Source: Rallus limicola (Eukaryota > Chordata > Aves > Gruiformes > Rallidae). From it: DNA of 64,000 bases. The number at the start of each line of letters is the position of its first letter. The stretch's first letter is position 1. The position numbers and the translations under genes were made by a program. The stretch covers positions 6,195,501 through 6,259,500 of the forward strand of contig JAKCOZ010000039.1 of NCBI GenBank assembly GCA_022605955.1. The letters are read 5' to 3'. This document shows, one piece after another, positions 25,901 to 38,880 of this stretch. The notes under the pieces were generated by a model, which was given only the letters and a program-made list of their open reading frames with translations, was not told where the DNA came from and searched no databases.

Positions 25901-26100
25901 CCCAGGCTACTTCTCCAGTTCCTGCATGTGACCCTTCTAAGTGGAAAACCTACTTCCCTGCTTATTCCAGGAACAGTTATGTGCAAAGGTACAAATGGTC
26001 CTACAAATCCCTTCCTTCCAAAGCTTCTCTTCTGCCCCACTTTCTTTTGCCGCCTGCCTATGGAGTTCTGCTCTGCAAGTGCAGACAGATGAATAATTGA
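22966..26100. other. AT-rich non-coding sequence, no gene
   Basis: No gene or clear repeat. A segment near 24250-24290 (TCCACAAACCTCTGGTGGAC) is an imperfect palindrome that may be another old transposon, but I could not place it in a family. A T run lies at 23978-23990. Confidence 0.55.
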
Positions 26101-26620
26101 ATGGATTCATGGAATTATTTAGTTTGGAAAAGACCCTTAAGATCATTGTGTCCAGGCATAAACTTTATACTACCTAGTTCACCACTAAACAGTGCCCCTA
26201 AGCACCACATCCACATGTCTTTTAATTCCCCAGGCAGCCTGTTCCAGGGCGTAACAACCCATTTGGTGAAGCCAATAGCCAATCTAAACTTTCCCTGGTG
26301 CAACTTGAGCCCCTTTCCTCTTGTGCTATGACTTGTTACCTGGGAGAAGAGACCAACACCCACCCACCTGGCTACAGCCTCCTTCCAGGTAGTTGTAGAG
26401 GGCAATAAGGTCTCCCATTCAGCCTTCTCTTCTCCAGACTAAACAACCCCAGTTCCCTCAGCTGCTCCTCATAAGACTTGTGGCTCCAGACCCTTCACCA
26501 GCTTCATTGCCCTTCTCTGGACACACTCCAGCTCCTCAGCATCTTTCCTGTGGTGAGGTGTCCAAAATTGAACACCGTGTGCCAGATGTGGTCCCACCAG
26601 TGCGAGTACAGAGGGGATCA
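26101..26620 (-). mobile_element. CR1 LINE, 3' part, reverse orientation
   Basis: This is the longest typical avian CR1 piece here (about 520 bp). Read on the minus strand it contains the usual CR1 3' text: the 'cactggtgggaccacatctgg' region, GTCTGGAGAAGAGAAGGCTG, the 'acaggaaacaag...aggggaaagggg' type segment, GGGAACAGGCTGCCTGGGG-like text, and the 3' end with degraded ATTCCATGAAT units at the left border. It is 5'-truncated, as most CR1 copies are. The minus-strand open frame across 26115-26405 is part of the repeat and not a host gene. Confidence 0.93.
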
Positions 26621-28276
26621 AATGAAATGCTGTGGAACTGCTGGGTGTAAAATAATACTGCCTCCCCTTTCCAACATACAGTTTGCATCCACTTCAAGTG
26701 GAACATATCCCATCATTTCAAATCTGCTGATCATAGATGAGGTTTTTTCATTATTTTCCCCTTTTCATGGAGTACTTACTAGAATGTACTAGAATCTTTT
26801 TTTTTCCACATGATGAATTACGGTTTTTTTAGATGTTTGTCTTATGAAATAGTAGAAAGTGTCTCAGATCTTTGAAGCTTGATCCCTTTGATTTGCATTT
26901 TTCTGTGAGCTTCCTATAAACTTAATTCATGAATCCATTGGATTAATGGACCCACTAGTAATGAGCTGAAATTTACTGACAGTATAGTCACTTTTCTTAA
27001 TTACTGTTTTGCAGATCCCTTTAAAATTGTTCATGAAGACTAAAGAATCTGCAGAAAGATTGAAAGCTGATGTCTGAGGGCATCCCCCTAAATGCAAAGC
27101 GTTTTTTAAATGCATGGATTTTACTTTGGCATAGATCTTTTAATAAGTCTCAAACTTTTATTTAACAGTTTTCTTTCTTAATACATGATTGTATACTTAG
27201 ATCTATGGCTATTAGCTAGCCAGAAGTATGATTTCTGTAAAAATTTCGAATTCTGTACATGACAATACAAACAGGTTAGGTAGCAAGATCACCATAATAA
27301 TAAAATAAATACTTTTTGTAGTTGTTACAGGGTACTTTTTAATGGAAGAGTATATTGCTCTTTCTTTCTTGGGTAGATTTTTTATAGTGGATATAGAGAT
27401 TGTTCTTTTAGTTAGTCAATGGTGGTTCCTAAAAATTGACTTTTAGTCTTGTTGCTTGTCGTATGTGGTTTTATCTTAAAAGACTGCAGGAGTTCATCAT
27501 TACTGACAGGTAACACCTTGAAGTTTTAGTGCTGTCCTCTATAAAGTAACTTATGTGGAGCTGACTTTCTGTTACCATGTCAGTGAAACATCAAATGTTG
27601 ACACTATGTGTGAAAAAACATTTGATATAATGGCCGTTTTTCAATGGCTTGAAAAAGATCTTGTGAAGATGGACTTTGTCTTTAGAAGAGCTGGCCTCTA
27701 AAAATGTATGTCGTAGATAAGGGTAATTAATGCTCACAAATTGCTACAGGAAAAAAACATTTAGGTTTGTGTACAATATCCTAGTCTTAACTCTAGCAAT
27801 GTTTATCTCCTAAATATAATCAGTTGGTTTAAAAGTATTTTAAAAATCAATTGTTTCATGTGCTGAACAATGGCTACTAAAGGAAAGAAGGAGACATGTG
27901 CTTCTTATAACAGCTAAGCATAAAAAGAAGGTATCAGAAATAATAATATAGTTCCAAGTCAGTAGAAATCGTTGTTATGTTTTGCTTGCTGAGCAGAGCT
28001 CTTCACAGAATGGTGATCTCATTCTGAGATTACAGTTATCTAAGTAGATTTTCATTGCAAAACTTTGTTCTGGTGATTTTATATCTTTGTTGGAAATGAG
28101 AGAACATAGATCTTTTCAGCCCTGTTAAAAGCTTTCAGTACTTGGTATTTCAGACCAGGAGTGGATCCGTAGCCCTTTTAAATTTTGGAATTTCAGAAAT
28201 CGTGCAGGTGAGTAGGACAAAGCAAACGTGAAAGGAAGAAACTGAAATGGAGAGAGGAAATTATTTTCCTTTACAG

Positions 28277-28347
28277 AAGGAAAGGAAAGATGAAAAACAA
28301 TGTAATGAGCATAGGAGAAATAATAGGGTAAAAAGGGGGGGAGTCAG
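28277..28347 (+). other. Candidate 71-nt exon (splice signals only)
   Basis: ATTATTTTCCTTTACAG immediately precedes the segment and GAGTCAG|gtaagtatac follows it, so both splice sites are close to consensus. The segment is purine-rich, as many exons are, and open in its first frame, with Lys/Glu/Arg-rich sequence of no known family. It could be a non-coding RNA exon, a cryptic exon or chance. No other plus-strand exon nearby links to it. Confidence 0.3.
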
Positions 28348-28739
28348 GTAAGTATACTAATATTTTTGTAGTTAGCTTTCAAACAGGTTGTGCTTTATAC
28401 TTCATGGGAAGAAGACTGAGGCTTCAGCTTTCTAACTGCTGTGCTGAGCTGTGCTTTACTCTCTGCATTTTTGCTTTAGCTCGGTTACTTCTAAGGAAGG
28501 CTTTAAATTGACTTTCAGAACCAACCTGAATCACAAAATCCATTATCCTGCTAGGAAACTATGACATTCCCAATGTTCTGTCTTCCTAAGTAAGGTCTTA
28601 AAAAACCCCCCACTACTAGACCATCAACAAAGCAAAGCCATTGTTTAATATGTATTTCCTTTGTTAAATCTGGTTGCTAGGAGTTGGGGCAGGGCACAGG
28701 CAGGCAGACAGATAACACTTAAAAGTGGCAAAATTTGTG

Positions 28740-28860
28740 TGCTAAACCTGATTGTAATAAAGCTGAAATTTAAAATCAAAACTGCTAATTAATCATTGCT
28801 CAACAGGACTCGGCAATGTCAATTAATTCATAACCAAATGTAGCTGTAGAACAACGGATT
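28740..28860. promoter_or_regulatory. Homeodomain-motif-rich stretch, possible conserved element
   Basis: Contains CTAATTAATCATTGCTC and CAATTAATTCATAACC, each with TAATTA/TTAATT homeodomain cores, plus ATTGTAATAAAG, within 100 bp. It is not simple sequence and not a repeat I recognise. Clusters of this type often prove to be conserved non-coding enhancers near developmental genes, but AT-rich DNA also yields such motifs by chance. Confidence 0.25.
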
Positions 28861-28866
28861 ACTTAC

Positions 28867-28916
28867 CCTGCCTTTCAGTACAGGTTAGACATCAGTGTGT
28901 GGATTTCATCCATGAG
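28867..28916 (-). other. Candidate 50-nt exon on the minus strand (splice signals only)
   Basis: On the minus strand an acceptor reading ATTTCATTTTATTTCAG precedes the segment, and GGCAGG|gtaagtaatcc follows it, a near-ideal donor. The 50 nt contain an ATG-initiated short frame ending in TGA inside the exon, so it is more likely UTR or non-coding RNA than coding. It points opposite to the candidate at 28277-28347, only 519 bp away. Confidence 0.35.
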
Positions 28917-31900
28917 CTGAAATAAAATGAAATAAATCAGGAATTTGGCAAAGAAAAGATTAAATTCAGTAATTTGTTCATATATGTCCTTAGTTACTGC
29001 ATGATTCCCATGAGTGTATATGGTATTACAGGAGTGTAAACGTTTAGGGAAATGGTGTACTTTTTAATCTGAGCAATTAGCTAATATTTATATAGTAACT
29101 ATAACTGATCTTCACGAATTACCATGCTGAAAACTTGTTTGGTTTTCAATACCAAGATAGAGACCTCATGTTTTCCTATATTTTGATGATATATATAAAA
29201 TGCCTTAACTGTCCACTCCAGCAACACTTTAGTGTAAGTGAGCTGATGTACAGCAGAGTAACCTCCCTGCTAAAACCGTCCCTTTGATGACTGGGGACAG
29301 AAAGAGTGAAAATGGGTGGAGCAGGAAGAGGCCTTGCAGCACCACTTCACACATAGTTTTATGGTGGTAGCGTCTACGTTTTGGAAGGTAGGGTATTCAT
29401 TTCTGTTGGGAGAGATAGATAGTTCTGCATAGGAATTACACTACAAATTGCTGTGTGATAGGGTTCCCTTTCCTGTACAGTCTCTGCAACACTGGGCTGC
29501 AGTTTTTAAGGGCACCCAGTGAAGATATGAATACTGAAGAACTAACATAGATGTACTTTAAAAGGAAGATGAAATTAAATGCAGATACAAGTTTTAGAAG
29601 TTCTAAATAAGAGACTTCATGCTGTATTTTATTATTAGCCCTTACTGTTATTTTGCATTGCTGTTGCACTGTTTTGTTACATGACTCTAGAATTGTTTAG
29701 ACCATCTAAATTCTTCCATTTGGTGGACCAATATTTAGATGTTAAAGATGTCTTTTTAACTGCAGTGTAACTGACAGCTCTGTGTTGTGCTCATGTAGTA
29801 GGCAGTATCAGGGTGACTGTACTCTGAAATAGTCATTAATAGAAGACCCATAGGACTCCAATGAGGTATGAAATGCACAGCCCCAGGATTATGTGTCTCA
29901 GCTTTGCAGACCATGAGCTGTCCCTTTGGTGTTTATTCCAGCCCCCAGATGAGTGCCTGGGAGGAAAGCTTCCTTTCCCATCCTCTTCACTGGTTATTTG
30001 TGCTTTCACACTTAGTTCTGTAAGAGCAGAATCTTGGCTTTGTGTCTCAGCTGGCAAGCTGGCGAAGGTGTTATGGAGAGGTTGTCCCCACAGAGCTGCT
30101 CCACACGGAAGCTTTCTGCACAGAGACTGGGCTGTATACCAGCTTTGAAACCAGCCCTTCACCCGTAACTTCTGTATTTAGTTATAGTTCATTTAAAATA
30201 ACAATTATAATGTAAGGATCCATGACCATGGCATAGGATTTCAGCATTTTTTTCACAACAGTACTGAAGTATTAGCAGTGCCATTTTAAGTATCAGTAAA
30301 TTTGGTATTTCATGAATCGGGTCATAGTCTTAGGAATAGAGAATCCCAGGGATGTCAGTCTTTGATTTTTACTTAGAGCAGGTAAACTCAAGGCTCCAGT
30401 AGTATGTAATTAGTAATAATAGCAAAACAAACTTTATTTGGGTCAGACTTCATTTTTGTGCTCAATATAATGAACACAACTTTTATTAATAATAAAAAAT
30501 ATTACACAGCACAAACTTATTCCATGTTCCGTGCAAGTGAAAGTCATTGGTAAGTTTTCTTTGTTCAAAATAAAGGAAGTTGCAAATATGCTGCTTCTCA
30601 TGTTATTTTAATCCACGTGTTCCTATCCATAAGCATTCGGTTTAAAGACACGCTGCTAGGTTCACAAGTACTTAGTCAACTTCACCAAATTAATTGTATT
30701 TAAAATACGTGACTCAGTCTAAACTTCAGACCTTAGGATGGGATGAATCGCCCTCTGGAGGTGCCCATTTCGGGTCTACTGACTTCACAGGAATCCTGCT
30801 TTGAACTGACTAGCTCGAATTAAGCATTGAGTGGCCTGTCACTTTAAGAGAGCGATCGCTGAGCATTTCAGACCATACCGGGGCTTTTCTGTAGACCTTT
30901 TTAAGAACGGCTGCTTTATTCCTCACCTTTTCTGTCCATGTTATTCTAGTACGATTTCTAAAATGAATAAGCACAATTGTTACTGTTGCTGTTTCCTGTT
31001 TATTTTGTTTTTTTTCCCCTGTCCTTTTTAATCTTGTAATCTTTCCCTGTTTTGGATGTATTTGTTTTTCTTTTTCCTGACTCTTTTTAGCTACCATCTC
31101 CTCTGAAGCTTTTCACATGCTGCCTTTCTGACCATCCTACCTTCCACGTTAAGAGTTCTGTCCTAACTTCTGATGTGGAAGATTGCTGACCCTTTCCTTT
31201 GATGCCAATACCAGTATTTTCTGAGAGAGATAGTACTCTAGTGAAGACATAGAAAAAGAAGAATATGGCACTTGCGAATTTTTTATGGTTTTGACTAGCC
31301 AAGAAGCATTGTTCTGCTGCCTTCATATAAAATGTGCTGGTTTCCTAATGTACTTGTAATTTACAGATGTTTGTAGAAATGTAAAATCAAATGTGAAGAA
31401 TATAAAATCCATATTAAAGATGTTTAAATTTGACAAAATACAGCATTAGTCTTTATTTGTAAAAAATTGAGTCCTACATGGCTCACAAAAAGTGGGATAG
31501 ATTTTAAAAGTTGTATGCTGATAAATTCTGATTTATATTACAAGGTGAAATAATTTTCTTCCTCCCCGTGGTAATATTTTCTTGATTTATACCTAATAAA
31601 AACCTCTCATCTCTTGAGTTCTCTGTCTTCTCCCTTTTTTCTGTTCTTTTTCTTAACCTAAGTTTCCTGTTCCTTTCTGCGCTGGACTCGCCTAACTCTT
31701 CTGGTTCAATACCCATCCATTTTTCTCTCACGTACGCATCCACTTGCCTAAAATATTGCCTTAAACATGATCATACATATTCAAGAGTATATTTACTTCT
31801 AAACACTGGATGGATCTGCTATTTTAGGCCTTTCAGTAAACCGGAGAGAAACTTAGCAACTCAGTGACACCATTTTAAGATTTTTATGACACATGTGCCT

Positions 31901-33798
31901 TCCTAGGATCAAAGTACCTTGCCTCCTACATCCATGGAATAATAATTATGGGCAGAGATAAACATTCCTGTAAAAACAGTGACTTATGGTACTTGTTCAA
32001 TATGGGAGTGCCAACTTAAAAAGAGCATCTGAATGAAAGCAAACATGCTGTGCTCATAAACGGTATGGCTGAAGTTGTCAGGTTTCATTTGCAGATCAAT
32101 AGAAGTGCTAATGGAAAGAGTGTATGTACTGATAGTAATGTAAGCGGATACAAAAGACAACTAGAAGATGCACATCGATAGAATTTTAGCAAATCATGCT
32201 TTTTATGGCAGAAGTATTAAATAAAAAATAATCTTTTCTGAGGGGTAGATACCTACATATTTTATTATCTATATAACATTTTCTTCAGATAACCTCAGTG
32301 CTTTGGATTGCAAAAAAAAAAAGGAGTGCCAAGCACATAAAAAACAGTGAAGTTCACAACTGTTTTGTTCAGATGGGTAAACTGCAAATCTGAAGCCTGT
32401 TCTGATACTTAAAAGTAATTTGCAATAGCAGTAGTAGCAGCAGCTTACTAGGAAACGATTGGAGGTGTGACTGAATATCATTTGTGGTCCCTAAACATTT
32501 TAAACCAGTGTAGGTATAAGCAGAACTTTGCATAATTTTGAGCCCATTAAAAAAGCGCAGCTTTTGCCAGATGCGTTTACTGAGCACGAGGATGATGCTA
32601 TAGACAAGGATTAGAAAGCAGAGGAACTTCAGGGTCTCTGAAACAGTTAGACAGCTGATGAGTTTTTCTGTTATACAGAAGTAGCAGTAACTTTTTTGTT
32701 AGAATGCATCACAACTGCAACCAATTCTGTAAAAATAGACCACATGAAAATTATCCATAGAAAAAAGAAAGAATACTAAAAGCTCTGTAAAACCTGTTAG
32801 GATTTTCTGGGGTATATCCTCAAATGGTACAAATCAGCATGCATAAAGTTAAGTCACCACCGCTTGTTGAAGATTTGTCCTTTCTATCAACTGTATAATG
32901 CAGTACAGATCCTGAAATAGTCCCTTACTTAATACTTGTATTCATTTTACAGTAGAGTAGTTATGGAATAAGGTCTTACTCATCCTTAGAAATAATACAG
33001 TTCTAACAATGGCATATTATTGTTAGAAGGAAGTACATCAAACTGACTTGAATTAGCATAGTTTTAGAAAATTACTTTGGTTTTGAGAGTACTGTATTGA
33101 TACCACTTGTTAAGTTGCAAAACTATTCCCTGTTCAACAGTAAAACTAAACTAAAATTTAATTGTAGTTTGAAGATAAAATTATTTTCACACTCCAGCTT
33201 ATGTATGTTCGATCTGCAGTTTTGGGGTGATAATATCTCAGTTAAAACAACCAGTTAAAATGTCCTTCTTTTTATTCTATGAAGAACGGTGAGGAAAGCA
33301 TAGCTGGAAATACTAACAGAACAGGAAGGTTTTTTTGTCAAATTACTAAGTGGGAAAACACTTGCAAGAGGAGAATAAAGTTGAGTGAACATCGGTATAC
33401 TGAGATGTGAAAACATACTTCATCTGTAAAGTCCTGCAGGAGATAATAATAATAATAATGAAAAATTAGGTCTTTCTGTTCCTGAACACAGCTTAGGATC
33501 TTGAGAGGTGCAGTACCACTACGAATACCATGAAATGTTCTTTGATCACATTACAAGCAAGTCTGGCTACGTCATAAGTAGACTATAACTATCTGTTGCT
33601 ATATGAGGAAAATGAGGTGAGGAAAGCATAATTTATGAAACAACCGCCCTGCTTGCAGATGCTGCAGTTCACATGGCTGGCAGACACAGAAATAATTTCA
33701 CAAATGAAAATGGAAGATGCAAAATCCACAACAGTTGTGTTGAAGGTTTGTTTCATTGGACTTTCTCTAGGATTATGAGGATCTCTACAATTACAAGA

Positions 33799-33864
33799 GT
33801 TATATATATATATAGACATACATATTGTATGTATATTACACATACATATATTGTTATGTATATG
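33799..33864. repeat. AT-rich (TA/CATA)n microsatellite
   Basis: TATATATATATATA followed by ACATACATATTGTATGTAT and further ACATA/TATG units. The interior is self-complementary and could extrude a hairpin. Confidence 0.85.
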
Positions 33865-34086
33865 AAAATAGACATCTGAAAAGCTGTAAAAGAGGAATTT
33901 GAGTTACATGCAAGAACTGTTTCAAAATAGGCCACAGAAGAACATTTTTCTATGTTACTTAAAACAACTGGAAGAAGTAATGAGAGTTCACCCAGTCCCA
34001 GATCTTAGAGTGATCAGGAAGAAAAAAGGGGGGTAGAAACACTAGATCAAAAATGAAGACCTTATGAGTATACAATATTTCTGGTT

Positions 34087-34231
34087 TCATAGAATCACAG
34101 AATGTTAGGAGTTGGAAGGGACCTTGCAAGATCATCTATTACAACCCCCCTGCCAGAGCAGGATCACCCAGGCTAAATCACGCAGGAACGCATCCGGGTG
34201 GATTCTGAATGTCTCCAGAGAAGGAGACTCA
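34087..34231 (-). mobile_element. CR1 LINE 3' end fragment, reverse orientation
   Basis: Starts TCATAGAATCACAGAATG, the reverse complement of the CR1 terminal repeats. It continues GTTGGAAGGGACCTTGCAAG and ATCATCTATTACAACCCCCC, and ends near GTCTCCAGAGAAGGAGACTC. All are standard avian CR1 3' text read backwards. About 145 bp remain. Confidence 0.92.
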
Positions 34232-37200
34232 AGATCAGAGAAAGGGTAAACATATTGTGAAAATCGCAGACAGAAATGGTTTGAAGAGTAATAACAGAAA
34301 GCTGGTTCAGCAGTAACATTGCAATAGAATAAGAGCAAGGTTCCACTGCAAAGAAATGTTTAGTGAAGTATATAGTAGGAGAAAAGAAAATGGAACTGGA
34401 AATGGGAACTTGAGGCTTGCTGTCATGCAAAGATTAAAAAAAAAAAAAAAAAGAAAAGCTCAGACCATGTGGTGCTACCGGAGAAAGACTAATTATCCAC
34501 TTCATTAGTATAGTTTTGCTAATGTAGCCTGAACATACGTGAAACTTTTAAAGAAACACTACAAAGCAGATTTTTTCCAAATTTTTTTAAACTTTTCTCT
34601 TTGTTTCAAATAGAGTATTACTGGATAAAGGGAAATCTGAGACCACTGTCTGCAGATCAAATAATTTATTGGAAAAGGTAGCTGAAGAGACAGCAAACAA
34701 AAATGGTAATTGAAAATATTGAAAGGTATCTGAAAATGTGAAGTGGCCCAGATTCTGTACCGCTGTCCTGTCCACTGGAGGTAGCATAAGGTAACCAAGA
34801 TCCATTCCACTCCCAGACTGAAAATTTGCCTGCCATGGGGAAGTCACTGTCAAGCTAGCAGTGCTCTAACCCTCTCCCACACCAGGAGCTTTCATCTTTC
34901 ATGCACATTTGGTGATGGGAGTGTAAGAACGTAATGCCTACTGTCTACAAGTTTTCAGCTGCATTTACTATTTTAGATGACATATGTACTAGAAAACAAA
35001 ATGGGCTGCAGCTCAGTCAAGAGTTGGCAGCAAATTCTACCTCACGTTCATGGGCTAACTCATCTGCTCTCCTGGAGCAGGGTGGCCTTACTCCTCCTGC
35101 CTACAAAGAGCAGTCCCTATGCCGTGCTATACCCCAAGTCTTGCTGTGTCTTACCTGAGTGCTCGTTGGCCAAAAGCATACCAAAGACCATGCCAACAGT
35201 TAAAGACACAGATTATCCCAAGGTACAGCTCAAGCAGATTCTTGGGCCTTACTTAGCTTGGTAATGCAGATGTAACCTTATGAACTACATCCAGTTGGCA
35301 ATAATGGCAACTGTAGTAGCCTGCTCAAAAATTAAATCACAATGGCATGAAAACCCATAATCTGTAGGTATCTTTCAGACTACTGTTTCTTGAACAGAAA
35401 TGTCAATTAATGTATAAATTTGGATATAATGTGTGACTTAAGGAAAGAAAATGCAGAAAATCTGAAGAACTGTTAAATTAAGAAAACCAGAGGTGGATTG
35501 TAGAAGGCAAAATAGTACATACATGATGTGGAATGATTTTAAAATGGAAACTGGAAAGCCAGCGAGATGAGTGAATATGCCTTTCAAAATAAGCAAGGCT
35601 ACAATAAAGAAGTCAGTATATGACTGTTTGGGTAAACAGTTTTACTTCATTATTAAAATGCAGTTTGGGTTCCACCTCTGTGGGCATCCATGTAGGATAA
35701 GAGCCTAAAGTATAATGCGTTTGTTTACAGTGTTTTATCCTGAAAGTTTAGAGAAGGGCCTGGTGCTGAAGTGGGCACACTTCAATATAAAGTAATGACC
35801 TCATCGTGCACATGATGGGATAAGTGCTTTACTGAATATTTATACAAATTTCAAAAAGGGATATGCAAGAATATTTTGGGATTAACATAATCCCTGTATT
35901 ACTTGGACAGTTTTCCAGTATGTGATGTAATTACTATTAGGTTCCAGGTCGTATTTTTACCTAGTGACTTTACCAAGTATTTTCATGATCTTTTACACAG
36001 GTTCTAGAAAACTATATGCTGGATGCACAAAAGGGGAAAATAAAATTACATTGAGACTGCTTTGTGACCTGGGATTAATTGCTTAAATCTGAAGACAGAA
36101 AATAAAAAGGGAAGGGAAAATGTGGCAAGTCAGACAATGTTTGAGCATAATGCAGTAGCATTCTGTTGAATATTGTCTTTTAAGTTACTCCAAGGTAAAG
36201 AGAGGAAATAAACTGCTCAAATTAAAACTGTATGCAGGTTCTGAAAGGGAGTCAGCTCCTCTGGTAAGCACTGAGGACATAAAGGACATAAATAGATTGG
36301 ACAAAATGCTATATAGATCAAAGGAAAATGGCTAGAAGTTGAGGAGGAGGGTTGGGAGTAGATGTTTGGAAACAATCTTAATAGGAAATTATTTTTAATG
36401 GAACACTGGGAAGCAAATAGACCATCATTAACAACTATTCAGCAATAAATTTGCCTATAGATTAAATATTTGGAGAAGCAGTCTTTCAGAAATGGATCTG
36501 GCTGGATGTCCTGGCTTTGCCATGTTGCCATGAACCATATGTGCAACACAGCAGGGAACTAACTATGTTGGAAAAATCACTTCTATGTTATGAACGTACA
36601 GTGCTGTACCTGTGATTTGCTTTGGCTTCAGAAGAGTTATGTTCTTGCATATATAGTAGAAATATATTCTTGCAAATAATAGTAACTGCACTTAAAAAGT
36701 GAGATAATATCAGTGAAAAATATTAGAAAGTAGAATTAATACATGCATCGAGAAAAACATAAAGCAAGCCTGTCACATGTATTACATGCCTAGCTGAAAA
36801 AAGTGTTCATCCCTATTATGACCTTGTAATTTTGAAGTGCAAATGCATTATATAAAATTATAATCCCCTAATGATAATATGATCCCCTCAAGCATAGTTT
36901 TAGAAAATGACATGAAAAACCCAAGCACATTATTTGAAGTTGTCCACTTCTCTCTGAATATATTGCATATTCTAAATCTAATTTGGCTGAACTGCCAAAA
37001 CTGGTAGTTCCTGTTCTGAGGAAAAAGTAATTTTAAGACTTTAATGAAAAGAGATTCTGAAAAATGTTTTGGCAGATAGTGTCTGCTAAGAGAAACGTTC
37101 ATAAACTGCTTCTCTCTTCATTGTGAATACATTCTATGCATTCTGCGCCCATCACTCCTGCTTAAATAATCACTTGTTGGGGGTTTGCCTCTCTCTGTTG

Positions 37201-38614
37201 CCCAAGGAGGCAGGGGAGCATATTTTTTAGGATCTGCTGGAAGCTAAGTTGGGGTATGGCAAGAAGGAGATGACTACATAAGAATTTTGGCTGAAGGGTA
37301 GAGAAATTGTAGAAAGGCTTTTCTGGGGATGGGAAATGGGTGGCTTTGAGTTGGAGTGTAATGCTGCTGGGAGCCCTTAAGCCTATTTACTCATTTAGTA
37401 TATTGAGAGCACACCTAGGTATCATGGGATTTGGATGCTTTGCAGATGGATAGATTAACTAGATTACAAAGAACAACTACTAAATTTCAGGAATTCATTA
37501 TGAAAGTACCCTATGAATAAACTATATGAATATTAAAAAGCAAAACCAAACCATAGAAACCACTTCTTAGAAGAACTTTCATATGTGACTGTGGTATAGT
37601 TGCATGGTCTGTGCAAGTGAAGTAGAGCAAAGAAGCAGAAAATCTGGGCTAGATGTCATAAACCACTGCCCAGTTTTTCACTCTTTTTTCGTTCTTTTCA
37701 AGGGAATAATTTCGAGATTCCTGGGATAAACTATCTCTGGTTAAAAAAATGTAAAGAGACTAGATTCTCTAAAGGCAGGCACCTGGAAATAGAAGTGAAG
37801 ACAGACAGCCACTGCAGCATTTGGAGCACTTCTTTGATCTGTTATTATTTTACATCCTTTGTTTTACTTTTCTTGGTCCAGAATGCTTCTGCTTTATTCA
37901 TACAAAACTCATTGAAAATGATGCAGAAAGTGATATACTTTTACCACAAAGTAATAGTTGTGTAATCATCAAAAAGAAACCTCATAGTATACTTCAACTA
38001 GCAACATCCTTTTGCCTCCATTTCAGCAGACAATATCTATTTTGATATATAGATACAGACTTTGAGTCAAATCTTCCTTCTATTATGCTTGATTCTCAAA
38101 GAAAACTGGATTTATGCCTACCTGTCCATTCATCTCTCTATCTGCTTATTAAGAATATTATAATTCTTGCTTTAGCTGTTAAATGTAAAAATGAAAGTTA
38201 CAGGATTACTAAGTGGAAGGTATAAAAAAAACCCCAGTTTCATTCAGTTCTTTGAAAGAAAAAAAAAAAAAAGAAAAGCAAGTGAATTATTCGACATTCA
38301 AAGAAAATCAAGTGTCATTACTGATATCCAAAACTTACTGAAGAGATGGCCAGAGGTATTCTGTTTCTGTGGGGTATCACATAACTCCAAATAACATTGA
38401 TACTACCTAACTTTACAGATGAAGCAAAACCAAAGAATGATCATGCAAAATGGCCAGAATAAAAGTCAGGGAATAAAATTGTTGTATATCTCTGTTAAAA
38501 TAAGGTCTGGCAAATTGAAATTATTTGATTTCCAGGTGAAGCTGAATCCATAGGAGAGCACATGAGTGAAAAGGTTTTTGGAAAACAAATTTTATAAGAC
38601 ATATTTCAAAACAG
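34232..38614. other. AT-rich non-coding sequence, no gene
   Basis: Nothing recognisable apart from an A run at 34437-34452, another at 38262-38273, and a possible badly decayed MIR-like block near 38420-38470 (TTTACAGATGAAGCAAAACC). Open frames are short and unsupported. Confidence 0.55.
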
Positions 38615-38880
38615 TTGTGTTTGTTCAGTCTAGAGAAGAGAAGACTGGGGAAAATAATCTGACATTTGAAGATTATTGAGAAGATGGCGGTCATCTATTG
38701 TCTTTTACACCCATTTATGGAAGGAAAAAAAAAATGTTAATTTACAGTGAAGAAGAAGAACAGGCCACATACTTGAAAAATCTTTCAAGTACGAGGACAG
38801 TCAAAGACTGGAACCAGGCTATCTGGTGATGCTGGAGCATCTTCCTCAGCAGCACTTTAGAACAGATTAGTTGAAATGCT
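38615..38880 (+). mobile_element. Old CR1 LINE fragment, forward orientation
   Basis: TTGTTCAGTCTAGAGAAGAG opens the block and matches the CR1 sense text 'gttcagcctggagaagagaag'. Further on, AAAGACTGGAACCAGGCTAT matches the 'ggcactggaacaggttgcc' segment, and a decayed 'cttcctcagcagcacttt' end follows. It is more diverged than the three reverse copies, and the middle carries an A10 insertion-like run. Confidence 0.65.

Larger units (their letters stand above)
26621..34086. other. AT-rich non-coding sequence with a few candidate elements
   Basis: No gene is recognised. Listed separately are opposing candidate exons and a motif-rich stretch at 28.3-28.9 kb and an AT microsatellite at 33.8 kb. 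A short (AAT)n lies at 33443-33459 and an A run at 32311-32322. Frames at 29836-30162 (minus) and 29861-30148 (plus) overlap on opposite strands and show no family similarity. Confidence 0.55.

Noticed and set aside
26115..26405. 96-codon minus-strand frame resembling a protein (WNRLPGELKDMW)
   Set aside because: It is the translated 3' part of the CR1 element, seen many times in bird genomes, not a host gene.
38420..38470. Possible second MIR-like block (TTTACAGATGAAGCAAAACC)
   Set aside because: Only the core is similar and the rest has no matching order; left as a remark.
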